A DNA stretch of 64,000 nt from Helicobacter anseris (GTDB lineage Bacteria > Campylobacterota > Campylobacteria > Campylobacterales > Helicobacteraceae), in NCBI GenBank assembly GCA_004368235.1, contig JXTW01000003.1, forward strand, positions 76,806-140,805, read 5' to 3'. Below the pieces are notes generated by a model that was not told the origin of the DNA, ran no database searches, and saw nothing but the letters and a program-made list of their open reading frames with translations. Positions within the stretch are counted from its first letter, which is position 1. Every line of letters starts with the position of its first letter. Positions 49,152 to 58,336 of the stretch are shown here, piece after piece. Made by a program: the position numbers and the translations under genes.

Positions 49152-49844
49152 TCATTGTGCCTTAATAAGCAGTTTTGTATTATCAAAGTCAGGTTCTTTT
49201 GGTGGAGCTAGAGGTGGTTTTGGTAGGTCAAAGCGAAAGGTATAGCCAAGATTGATCGTATAGGGGCTATAGAAGTAGAGTTGGTTACCTTGAAGTGGTC
49301 CTGATTGACCAATTCGATAGGTAATATCTAAGCGATGATCTTTATTAAAGTTGGCACTGATGCCAAATTTTAGACCAACACTAAAAGAATAGCCTTGAAA
49401 ATTTTGTATATAGGTTAGACCAGTATTTACTCCGAAAATAAAGCCAAAAAGATTTCTTCCTCTAGCCATTGGATCAATTAAGATATCATAACTAAGTAAA
49501 AAAGAATTTGAGTGTGTAGTAGTGCTAGATATGTGATAAACATCACTAAACTCAAGACTTGCACGTGCACCCGCAAAATTATATGGTAGTGGGCTAATAA
49601 TGCGTTCAAAATCTTGATACCCAATAATAAAACCATATCCATAAGAAGTGGTGTTATTAAAGCGTTGACCATGCAGATATTGGATAGGGGTAGAAGGTAA
49701 CCCTAATGATGCACCAACTATGATGCCACTTTTATTTTTTCCTTTGATTATATCTTGTACTTTTGGATTGGCTATTGGTGATAGAGGAGTTTGAGCCATA
49801 GATAGCATAAAGCAAATAACTAGCAATATAAGCTTTTTGATCAA
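49152..49844 (-). CDS. Predicted small outer-membrane beta-barrel protein
   Basis: About 230 residues. A signal peptide (IKKLILLVICFMLSMAQ) is followed by alternating amphipathic strands rich in Gly, Tyr and Phe. It resembles the small Helicobacter outer-membrane proteins but has no named motif. A Pro-rich C-terminal stretch (LPKPPLAPPKEPDFD) follows the last strand and may reach the periplasm. TTAGGAGTAAA 5 bases upstream supports TTG at 49844 as start rather than the ATG 12 codons earlier. It stands alone, upstream and on the same strand as nothing obvious. Confidence 0.75.
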   Translation of the reverse strand: MIKKLILLVICFMLSMAQTPLSPIANPKVQDIIKGKNKSGIIVGASLGLPSTPIQYLHGQRFNNTTSYGYGFIIGYQDFERIISPLPYNFAGARASLEFSDVYHISSTTTHSNSFLLSYDILIDPMARGRNLFGFIFGVNTGLTYIQNFQGYSFSVGLKFGISANFNKDHRLDITYRIGQSGPLQGNQLYFYSPYTINLGYTFRFDLPKPPLAPPKEPDFDNTKLLIKAQ

Positions 49845-49935
49845 ATTTACTCCTAAGAATTTGTAGTGCAATTGTAGCAAAACCAGAGTATAAAGTAAAT
49901 GCTAGGCTTATGATTATCCATAAGCCCATGGTGTT

Positions 49936-50918
49936 TTAAATAGGTAAAACACGGATTTTAGAATCAATTTGTTGCTGTAAGATTCCTTCAATAGCAAATA
50001 AAGTACCAGTAGATGCACTTGCACAACCGCTGCAAGCCCCCATATAACGTATATATATATCAATATGACCATCGCTGGAGTCTTTAATATCTAAAATTTC
50101 CATATCCCCGCCATCCATCATAAGCATAGGGCGGATATGTTCATCAATAGTGGCATTGATGGTTTTAATTTTTTGTATTACAGTCATTTGATCAAAGGGG
50201 ATATTTTCACCAGAAGCAATTTTTTGTGCATTTTCTTTAAGTTTTTGAGTTTCCATTTCAGCTCTTACATCTTTGAGTATATCTATCAAATAATACTCTC
50301 TTTGCTCATGTCCACCAGGTTTAATACAGCTTTTACAAAATGCACCAGCTTTGGTATATTGAGTGATTTCTTCAACTGTTTTTAGATCATTTAGGCGGAT
50401 AACTTCACGTATAGTAGCAAGACTCACACGTGCGCATTCACATACAATGATTTCATCTTCAAATTCACTCTCATCTTTACCTAAGTACATTCCAGCAGCT
50501 TTTTTAATCACATCATATGCCATAACAGAGCAGTGCATTTTTTGTCCTGGTACTGCTGGTGTGTCTGGATCATCGCGCAAGGCTTTTTCAACATCAATAT
50601 TGGTAATTTTAACCGCATCTTGCACCTTTTTATTAAGGCATAACTCTACCATCATATCGCTACTTGCGATGGCTGTCCCACAACCAAAGCTTTTAAATTT
50701 GGCATCAATGATAGTATCATTAGAATCAACAAGCCAGTATAACCTAACAGCATCACCACAAGATTCTGCGCCATAATCAGCAATAATAAGTTTGGCATTT
50801 TTCTCATCTGCATCTTTTTGAGTAAGAACGCCTAGATGTGTAGGATTATCCATCCTTTCTGCTACTTTTTTTGAGTATGCATCCCATAGTGCACCACCTA
50901 CTAAATCATGCTTTGCCA

Positions 50919-50919
<1 letters not shown>
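49936..50919 (-). CDS. nifU: NIF-type Fe-S scaffold protein NifU
   Basis: 327 residues in three domains. An N-terminal IscU-like domain (FGCGTAIASSDMMVELC, GQKMHCSVMA) is followed by a central 2Fe-2S BFD-like domain with CECARVS and AFCKSCIKPGG. The C-terminal NifU domain carries GACSGCAS (CxxC). In Helicobacter the NIF system replaces ISC/SUF as the housekeeping Fe-S pathway. The start overlaps the nifS stop by one base, so translation is coupled. Confidence 0.96.
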
Positions 50920-52139
<1,220 letters not shown>

Positions 52140-52198
52140 TTAATTAACTTCAAGATGAAGTAATTGCATTATATTTAAAAAAATATAATGAAAGTTTA

Positions 52199-52579
52199 TC
52201 ATTGCACGATTACTGCCGCGATAGCAAAATTACAATCATGAGTGATGCTAAGGCTAAAGTGATGAAGACCAAAATATTGTAATTTATTTTGACGAAGTGT
52301 AAGGAGCGGACGTGCATAAGAATCTTTTGTGATTAAAATATCTAGGAAACCAAGATCTGCACCTATGCCTATGCCAATGGCTTTAGCACAAGCTTCTTTG
52401 GCTGCCCAAAATCCCGCAATACTTTGGGGTATGTGACGGGTAAGGGTAATTTCATCTTTGGATAAAAAGCGCTCCAAGAAGTCATTACCATATTTTTGAG
52501 TAATTTTTTGTATACGAGATATAGAGATAATATCAATGCCAATACGAGGTAGATTTTCTGTTATATCTGGTTTTGGCAT
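52199..52579 (-). CDS. acpS: Holo-ACP synthase
   Basis: 126 residues. It transfers 4'-phosphopantetheine from CoA to acyl carrier protein. The Mg2+ motif GIDIISISRI and the second motif FWAAKEACAKAIG are typical AcpS signatures. It is the last gene of the torA-torC-hypothetical-rsmD-fliL-acpS run, 11 bases after fliL. acpS next to fliL also occurs in H. pylori. Confidence 0.95.
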   Translation of the reverse strand: MPKPDITENLPRIGIDIISISRIQKITQKYGNDFLERFLSKDEITLTRHIPQSIAGFWAAKEACAKAIGIGIGADLGFLDILITKDSYARPLLTLRQNKLQYFGLHHFSLSITHDCNFAIAAVIVQ

Positions 52580-52590
52580 AGATTTTGGAT

Positions 52591-53112
52591 TTATTGAACA
52601 ACAAATTCAGTAAAGAATATATTTTTAATATGACCATCTATAAGAATTTGATTAATTCTTTGGAGAATCTCATCTTTTATCCTTTCTTTACCTTTGGTAG
52701 TGACTATTTCTTCAATAGATTTGGATGATAAAACATCAATAATGATATCTTTCATAATAGTAGATTTATTATCCACTTCTTGTTGCAACTTTGGATTACT
52801 TAGCTCAAGGCTAATGGATGTTTTGAGATATCTACGACCATTTTGTGTAATAAGATTAACAACAAATGGTTTGTCGATAGGATAGAGTGGACCGATATTA
52901 AGCAGACTAGTTTCTTTGGAAGAATATGTGTTAGTTTTTGATTGAGTTGTAGTTATTTCTTCATTTTGAAGTTCAGGCTTTTTATTTCCAGATAAAAGTA
53001 TAATGGCAATTATTCCAATAAGAATTAAAAGGATTACAGCACCAATGATAATAAATAAAAGGGCTTTATTACCCTTTTTTTCTTCTTGTTCTGTGGTATT
53101 TTCTTCAGCCAT
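52591..53112 (-). CDS. fliL: Flagellar basal-body-associated protein FliL
   Basis: 173 residues. A cytoplasmic N-terminus is followed by one transmembrane helix (about 17-41, ALLFIIIGAVILLILIGIIA), a linker, and a periplasmic FliL domain with FVVNLITQNGRRYLKTSISLEL and a terminal FTEFVVQ. It associates with the stator and supports motility. It is 10 bases downstream of rsmD. Confidence 0.93.
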   Translation of the reverse strand: MAEENTTEQEEKKGNKALLFIIIGAVILLILIGIIAIILLSGNKKPELQNEEITTTQSKTNTYSSKETSLLNIGPLYPIDKPFVVNLITQNGRRYLKTSISLELSNPKLQQEVDNKSTIMKDIIIDVLSSKSIEEIVTTKGKERIKDEILQRINQILIDGHIKNIFFTEFVVQ

Positions 53113-53122
53113 TTTTTCTCCT

Positions 53123-53731
53123 TTAAATATGGTTAGTATAGTAAATTAAGCCACTTTTACCAAATTTTTTTACTTTTATTATACTAAAATCTTTAATATT
53201 TTTAGGCATCTGGTAGGATGAGAAATATTCAAATATGATAAGACAATTTATATCAATCGTTTCTATTAATGCAAAGCATTTCTCATAGATATCGGTAAAA
53301 TTTTCTCTAATTGGAAAGGGTGGATCAAAAAATAGGATGATTTTTTGATCTTTTTGTATGAGTTGTAATATTTGAGGAAGTATTTTAAAACTATCTCCCA
53401 AAAAAGTTTTTAAATTTATATTAGGCATTTTTGTCTTAATTGTATTTATATTTTCATCAAGTATGCTATAGGCATATGGGTCTTTTTCTATAAAATAAGC
53501 CATAGGTGCACCTTTGCTAATAGCCTCAAGTCCAATAGAGCCAGTACCAGCAAACACTTCAATAAAACAATAATGACTTAATATGGGACTTAGAGTATTA
53601 AATAGAGATTGCTTAAGAATTGATTTAGATGATCTGGTTTTATGAGATTCTACCATTTTAAGGCTATGACCTTTTAATATACCACTTTGGATTTTTAATG
53701 TAGATTTTTTGTTATGCATAGTTTGTTGCAA
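53123..53731 (-). CDS. rsmD: 16S rRNA (guanine966-N2)-methyltransferase RsmD
   Basis: 202 residues, Rossmann-fold methyltransferase. SAM-binding EVFAGTGSIGLEAISKGA and the catalytic DPPF in LFFDPPFPIRE are present. RSSKSILKQSLFN is the usual N-terminal signature. The stop of the upstream hypothetical gene directly abuts its start. fliL follows. Confidence 0.94.
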   Translation of the reverse strand: MQQTMHNKKSTLKIQSGILKGHSLKMVESHKTRSSKSILKQSLFNTLSPILSHYCFIEVFAGTGSIGLEAISKGAPMAYFIEKDPYAYSILDENINTIKTKMPNINLKTFLGDSFKILPQILQLIQKDQKIILFFDPPFPIRENFTDIYEKCFALIETIDINCLIIFEYFSSYQMPKNIKDFSIIKVKKFGKSGLIYYTNHI

Positions 53732-54112
53732 TCAGTTGTTATTGGTAGGATTATTAAGTGTTTGATAGATTTTTGTGGAAAACTCTTGTAAAATAGAATC
53801 TATTTTAGATTGTAATTTTGGGTCTTTAATATTAAGTAATTCTTTGGGAAGTAAACTTAAGGGATCATTATTTGGATTTTTTATATTTGTGTGGTAAAAC
53901 TCTTGAATACCGCGAAATAAGCTAATAGGTGTAAATGGTTTAAATATATTAGCATTAGGGACAGAGCTGATTACGCATACAGGTTTTTGTGCATCTATAT
54001 GCATATCAGCAATGATGAAATCACATTCAGCAAGGTCGCATAGAAATTCACTAAGATAGTATTCTAGCGACTTTTGTAATAAAGTAGAATTGCACATTAT
54101 GCAAATTTTCAT
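53732..54112 (-). CDS. Hypothetical protein between torC-like gene and rsmD
   Basis: 126 residues, not recognised. The first half alternates short strands and helices (ICIMCNSTLLQKSLEYYL, DFIIADMHIDAQKPVCVIS) like a response-regulator-receiver-sized alpha/beta domain. I see no phosphorylatable Asp in the right context. The second half is mostly helical. It overlaps the torC-like stop by ATGA and abuts rsmD, so it is certainly translated within this operon. A small unknown gene next to rsmD also occurs in H. pylori. Confidence 0.75.
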   Translation of the reverse strand: MKICIMCNSTLLQKSLEYYLSEFLCDLAECDFIIADMHIDAQKPVCVISSVPNANIFKPFTPISLFRGIQEFYHTNIKNPNNDPLSLLPKELLNIKDPKLQSKIDSILQEFSTKIYQTLNNPTNNN

Positions 54113-54654
54113 TCATCATCCTCATCATCAGTGGCATAGCCATCGGTAGCATGAGCACGTAGATATTGTATGATTGTATCTGCTTCTTGATCTGTAGGCA
54201 TCGCAAATGCACGCATAGTATTAAAAACACCATCCCATTCAATCATAGTATGCTCTTTTGGTGCATGAGCAGAGTGGCACATTGAGCAAGTATCATAGTA
54301 GAGGAATTCAGCATCAGCCCATGCTTTACTTTGATCATCTGAAAGATTAGCAGTAGCAATACTTACCTCAAGACTTGCTTGTTTATTTGTGCCATCAAAG
54401 CTAATAAGTGGCATCATAAGATTTTTAGTAGCATAGAGTGTTTTTTCATCATCTTTTTTAAGATAGCCTTGAACTTTCAGTATGGTCTTATCGCCAGATT
54501 GAGAGATTTCTTCACCGAAAGTACCACGAGCCATAACACCGATTTGTTTCCCTTTGGAATCAAAAACAGGCACATTATTCCCAGTTACATAAAGTGTTTT
54601 GCTCATAGCAATGCTGGTATAGAGTAGTGTTAGTAAGAGAAAAATTTTTTTCAT
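54109..54654 (-). CDS. Monoheme cytochrome c partner of the TorA-type reductase
   Basis: 181 residues. A signal peptide (MKKIFLLLTLLYTSIAMS) is followed by an SH3-like N-terminal domain (VPVFDSKGKQIGVMARGTFGE). A single heme motif YDTCSMCHSAH comes next, and a very acidic C-terminus (TDDEDDE) ends it. The arrangement and position 2 bases after torA match the cytochrome that feeds the Campylobacter jejuni TMAO/DMSO reductase. It corresponds to only the last domain of pentaheme TorC. It overlaps the next gene by 4 bases. Confidence 0.88.
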   Translation of the reverse strand: MKKIFLLLTLLYTSIAMSKTLYVTGNNVPVFDSKGKQIGVMARGTFGEEISQSGDKTILKVQGYLKKDDEKTLYATKNLMMPLISFDGTNKQASLEVSIATANLSDDQSKAWADAEFLYYDTCSMCHSAHAPKEHTMIEWDGVFNTMRAFAMPTDQEADTIIQYLRAHATDGYATDDEDDE

Positions 54655-54656
54655 AG

Positions 54657-57053
54657 TTATGCTCCTAGGATTTTTGGTGGTAGAGTAGAGTGATAAGGGC
54701 TTACAACTTCATCTTTTCTCAACTTGCGTATACCAACAAGTGCCGTATTAACTGAAGTGGCTTGTGCCATTTGGCTGGTTGGACGAGAGGAGGTAAGAAC
54801 ATTAACATGACCAGCATTGCAGCGTGGGTTGTCTTCTTGTGGATTTTCTGGATCATACCATGCACCTTCTTGAATGGCTACTACACCATTGCGGATATTA
54901 TCGGTAACATAGGCTCCAGCCAAAAGCCTTCCCCTGTCATTGTATACTTCTACTATATCTCCATGTTTAATGCCAAGCTTTTGTGCATCTTGTGTATTTA
55001 TCATAACTGGTTCACGCCCTTGAATTTTATACATATCACGTACCCAAGTATTATCGAGTTGGCTATGGACGCGATAACGTGGATGAGGAGAAAGTAAGTG
55101 AAATGGGAACTTTTGTATTTGTTTGCTACCTAGCCATTCTGCAGGTTCAAACCATGTCGGATGTCCTTTAAAGTCAGGTAGATTGAAGCTAGCAAATTTA
55201 GGTGAAAAGATTTGAATCTTGCCACTTTCAGTAGCTAATTTATTATCTATAGGATTTTCTCGAAAATCTGCATGGCGTACAAAGTTATAAGCATCTTTTG
55301 GTATTTCAAACTCTACAAAGCCATCTTTCCAGAATTGATCAAATTCTTTAAAGGCAGGACCATCGCTTTTTTCATAAAAAGCCTTAATCCACTCCATATA
55401 GGTTTTGCCACCTGTATAGCGATGCTTAACTTGCTCTCCACCTATTTTTTCACTTAGTAATGCAAAGATTTCAAAATCATCCTTTGATTCAAATACAGGG
55501 TTGATTACTTTTTTCATTGCATAGATCATGTTGCGTGAATAGGTGCTGCCAGAAGTAATATCATCTCGCTCTAGTGTAGAGGTAGATGGTAATACAATGT
55601 CAGCCATTTTTGCACTCGGTGTCCACCATGGTTCATGTACAATAAAAGTATCAATACGACGTAAGGCGGAAATGAGTTCGTTAGTATCAGGCTCATGTCC
55701 TACAAGAGAGGCTCCACAAAGATAAATTAAATCAATTTTTGGGTAAGTAATTTTTTTGCCTTTAAAATTAATTTCCTTACCCGGATTTAAAATCGCTTCA
55801 GCAACTCTAGATGCTGGAATGGTTAATTTGACACGATTGCGTCCTTGAGCCAAACCAGGAGTAGTTCTATAGCCGGAGTTAGCCTGACCACCACCAGCAT
55901 AATGCATTGAAAAACCAAAACCACCTCCAGGAAGACCAATTTGACCAATCATAGCTGCTAATGTGATTAATGCCCAATCAGCTTGCTCACCATGTTGGGC
56001 ACGTTGCATAGCCCAGTTACCTGCTAAGAAAGTACGTGTGGAAACAAAAAGATCTGCTAATTCTCTAATTTTCTTAGCCGAGACTTCAGTGATTTTTTCT
56101 GCCCATTCCGGAGTTTTTGGTGTTTTATCTGTGTTTCCTAGTAAATAAGGGAGGAATTGATCAAAACCATCTGTATATTTAGTAATAAAGCCTTTATTAT
56201 ATTTTTTGGTTTTATATAGATGATGCATCATACCCAGCATTAGTGCAACATCTGTATTGGGACGTATTTTGATCCATTCTGCATCAAACATTTGGGCAGT
56301 CTCTGTGTAAATTGGATCAATACTGATAAATTTGATACCTGCTTTTTTGTATTTAGGATAATAGGTATCATTGATATGGTTTGGCACAACATAATCGATA
56401 CGATTGCATTTAAATAGATCAGCTCCCCACATTACATAAACCTTGCAATTATCAATCATTTGTTCATGTGTTGTTTGTTGTGAGTAAACTTCCATATCTC
56501 CTACAATTCCGGGATTTACACGCCCAGCAGCACCATTGCTATATTCCCCATCTGTACCTACAGCCCCACCTAGCACAGTATTGAAAAATCTGCCTGCCAC
56601 GATATTTGAGTTATGCAATCTTCCTACATGTCCCCATCCACCATAGCTAGCATTATAGATATTTTCTCTTGGAGTGGATTGTATTTTTTTGGCTACAAGT
56701 TCAAGTGCAGTTTCCCAGCTTACTCTTACAAATTCTTCTTTGCCACGAAGGGCTTGATGACCAGGTCTACCTTCAAGATAGCTTTTACGAACACAAGGGT
56801 ATTTAACTCGAGTATCTGAATAGGTTCTATCTATAATCCCTTGAATCATTATAGAAGGATTAGCATCAGATTTTTGAGGTTCAATTCCCTTTAAAATACC
56901 ATCTTCTACTTTTGCATAAAATGGACCAAAATGAGTAGCATGAGGAATTTTTTCGATTTGTTTGAAGGCACCTACAGCGCCAAGTGGTTGCACGCTGGCA
57001 ACTGCTGTCATGCCTGCAGCAGCTTTTAATACATTACGTCGTGAAATAGCCAT
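54657..57053 (-). CDS. torA: Periplasmic molybdopterin TMAO/DMSO/biotin-sulfoxide reductase (TorA type)
   Basis: 798 residues from ATG 57053. AGGAG precedes that codon, and the protein then begins MAISRRNVLKAAAG, a Tat signal with the twin Arg. An upstream in-frame ATG at 57098 has no ribosome-binding site. It is a DMSO-reductase family enzyme with the Mo-ligand Ser in the GEYSNGAAG region, GDMEVYSQQT, MQRAQHGEQADWA and IGQIGLPGGGFGF. These match TorA more than DMSO or biotin-sulfoxide reductases, but substrate is not proven. It carries electrons from the cytochrome encoded next door. Confidence 0.9.
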   Translation of the reverse strand: MAISRRNVLKAAAGMTAVASVQPLGAVGAFKQIEKIPHATHFGPFYAKVEDGILKGIEPQKSDANPSIMIQGIIDRTYSDTRVKYPCVRKSYLEGRPGHQALRGKEEFVRVSWETALELVAKKIQSTPRENIYNASYGGWGHVGRLHNSNIVAGRFFNTVLGGAVGTDGEYSNGAAGRVNPGIVGDMEVYSQQTTHEQMIDNCKVYVMWGADLFKCNRIDYVVPNHINDTYYPKYKKAGIKFISIDPIYTETAQMFDAEWIKIRPNTDVALMLGMMHHLYKTKKYNKGFITKYTDGFDQFLPYLLGNTDKTPKTPEWAEKITEVSAKKIRELADLFVSTRTFLAGNWAMQRAQHGEQADWALITLAAMIGQIGLPGGGFGFSMHYAGGGQANSGYRTTPGLAQGRNRVKLTIPASRVAEAILNPGKEINFKGKKITYPKIDLIYLCGASLVGHEPDTNELISALRRIDTFIVHEPWWTPSAKMADIVLPSTSTLERDDITSGSTYSRNMIYAMKKVINPVFESKDDFEIFALLSEKIGGEQVKHRYTGGKTYMEWIKAFYEKSDGPAFKEFDQFWKDGFVEFEIPKDAYNFVRHADFRENPIDNKLATESGKIQIFSPKFASFNLPDFKGHPTWFEPAEWLGSKQIQKFPFHLLSPHPRYRVHSQLDNTWVRDMYKIQGREPVMINTQDAQKLGIKHGDIVEVYNDRGRLLAGAYVTDNIRNGVVAIQEGAWYDPENPQEDNPRCNAGHVNVLTSSRPTSQMAQATSVNTALVGIRKLRKDEVVSPYHSTLPPKILGA

Positions 57054-57088
57054 GAGCACTCCTTTTTTTGTTTTTATGGTTTGTTGAT

Positions 57089-57094
57089 ATTGTA
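57089..57094 (-). promoter_or_regulatory. -10 box for the torA operon
   Basis: TACAAT on the minus strand preceded by TGC (extended -10), 36 bases upstream of the torA start. Confidence 0.4.
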
Positions 57095-57107
57095 GCATCT
57101 TTCTTGT

Positions 57108-57113
57108 TATAAT
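57108..57113 (+). promoter_or_regulatory. -10 box for the small membrane protein gene
   Basis: TATAAT preceded by CTTGT, 42 bases before the ATG at 57155, divergent from the torA promoter. Confidence 0.45.
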
Positions 57114-57154
57114 TTAAAAATTTCAAATATTATTGATATTTAAGAGGATTATTA

Positions 57155-57373
57155 ATGGCGTGCAAATTCTGTCCTAAAATCAAGCGATGGGATTTTTTGT
57201 GGATAGTAGTTATGTGTATATTAATGTGGAGTGTAAATAAATATCAAACCCATAAAGACATATCAAAAGAAAATAGGATTCAATTAGAAGAGTTAGAAAA
57301 AACAAGAGAATTGCAAAAATCTTGTATGTATGGGGATAAGCACTCTTGTAAACAGGTTTATGGAGATCAATAG
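57155..57373 (+). CDS. Small membrane protein with N-terminal CxxC and C-terminal Cys pair
   Basis: 72 residues, not recognised. It begins MACKFCPKIKRW. One transmembrane helix (about 13-29, FLWIVVMCILMWSV) is followed by a charged helical segment (about 33-55) and SCMYGDKHSCKQ. GAGGATT lies 7 bases before the ATG, a TATAAT lies upstream and a hairpin at the stop codon ends it, so it looks like a real single-gene transcript. The four outer Cys suggest a metal site or disulfides; which side of the membrane they face is not clear. Confidence 0.65.
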   Translation: MACKFCPKIKRWDFLWIVVMCILMWSVNKYQTHKDISKENRIQLEELEKTRELQKSCMYGDKHSCKQVYGDQ

Positions 57374-57391
57374 GGTAAAGAGCCCTATTGA
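57367..57391. terminator. Bidirectional hairpin between convergent genes
   Basis: CAATAGGG-TAAAGAG-CCCTATTG forms a perfect 8-bp stem (9 with the flanking T-A). It overlaps the stop codon of the small membrane protein gene and ends 2 bases before the 3' end of the convergent kapA-like gene. The T-runs on both sides are weak, so efficiency is uncertain. Confidence 0.6.
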
Positions 57392-57392
57392 A

Positions 57393-58265
57393 TTAAACTT
57401 GTATCATTTTTAATTGGGTTTTAAAGCTTTTGTAATATTGAAGATTATTGCCATCGATGCTGCCTAAAATAGTATGGGCACTGCTTTGTAAGATCCCATC
57501 AATGCGTACATCTCTAAGGCGATTAAAGGCAATAAAATTATCTCTATTTGCTAAGTCTATGCGATGCCAAGAATTATTGATATATACTTCTGCTTGGTTA
57601 TGAGGGCAAGATGTTAAATCAAGACCAAAAATTTCTTTTGCAGGTATATTAGAAGCATTACATAGAGCTACTAAAACGGAATTAGCATTGAGGTTTTCTC
57701 CAACTAGCAAAGTTTGCTTAGAATCTGATATACGACTAATTTGTGCTTTAAGCTGCAGGGCTTCTGGTTGCACTTCTTTTTTAATGAAATCAGAAAAATA
57801 AGCAACTTTTTTTTGATCATCTAAGAATTTTACTTTATTTGCGATTTCAGCAATAGCACCATCTGTGCGTATATATCGATTTTCTAGTGTATGATTTTGC
57901 AAGAATTTTTTGCTGGTTTTAACCGGTTTGTATGGAGATAAAAAGAGATTTAACTGCATAGAGAAGTGTTTTGTATTTTTTTTAGAATCTAATTGTGTAA
58001 AGATGAAGGGAGCATCTTGTATTTTTTCTATTTGATAATGCTGAAAGTCTCCATTGATAATAAGATTAGATATTTTTTGATTATGCGTAGGCATAGGTAG
58101 TGGTATATATAGTTTTAGATCTTGAGCTGATTTAAAGGGTATTTCAGCTTCATAGGATAGCAGAAATTGTTTTTCTTCTTTGTTAGATGAAGCTAATAGA
58201 CTGGGAGTGGAGGCAATGATTCCTGTAGCAAGCAAGCTATTTTTAAGAAAATCTCTTCGTTGCAT
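57393..58265 (-). CDS. kapA: Tat-exported catalase-associated protein with transglutaminase-like fold
   Basis: 290 residues from ATG 58265. AAGGAAATAAAT precedes that codon, which starts a Tat signal MQRRDFLKNSLLATG; an upstream in-frame ATG at 58313 lacks this support. In H. pylori the gene after katA encodes KapA, a twin-Arg protein needed for catalase activity, so kapA is inferred from position and signal. The C-terminal half reads like a transglutaminase-like domain: GENLNANSVLVALCNASNIPAK, then PHNQAEVYINNSWHRID. H222 and D237 fit the triad, but the catalytic Cys position is N191. It is probably a non-enzymatic relative. Confidence 0.65.
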   Translation of the reverse strand: MQRRDFLKNSLLATGIIASTPSLLASSNKEEKQFLLSYEAEIPFKSAQDLKLYIPLPMPTHNQKISNLIINGDFQHYQIEKIQDAPFIFTQLDSKKNTKHFSMQLNLFLSPYKPVKTSKKFLQNHTLENRYIRTDGAIAEIANKVKFLDDQKKVAYFSDFIKKEVQPEALQLKAQISRISDSKQTLLVGENLNANSVLVALCNASNIPAKEIFGLDLTSCPHNQAEVYINNSWHRIDLANRDNFIAFNRLRDVRIDGILQSSAHTILGSIDGNNLQYYKSFKTQLKMIQV

Positions 58266-58299
58266 ATTTATTTCCTTATATTGATTTGGTGATAATATT

Positions 58300-58336
58300 A
58301 AAATATTTAGCAAGGAAAATCCCTGCTAAATATTTT
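58300..58336 (-). terminator. Strong hairpin between katA and kapA
   Basis: A perfect 13-bp inverted repeat, AAAATATTTAGCA (58300-58312) and TGCTAAATATTTT (58324-58336), encloses an 11-base loop. It starts at the katA stop codon. The stem is AU-rich. It may end most katA transcripts or protect their 3' end while leaving some read-through into kapA. Confidence 0.6.

Noticed and set aside
57054..57098. N-terminal extension of torA from an upstream ATG
   Set aside because: It would bury the Tat signal. AGGAG before 57053 and the twin-Arg motif right after it favour the shorter protein.
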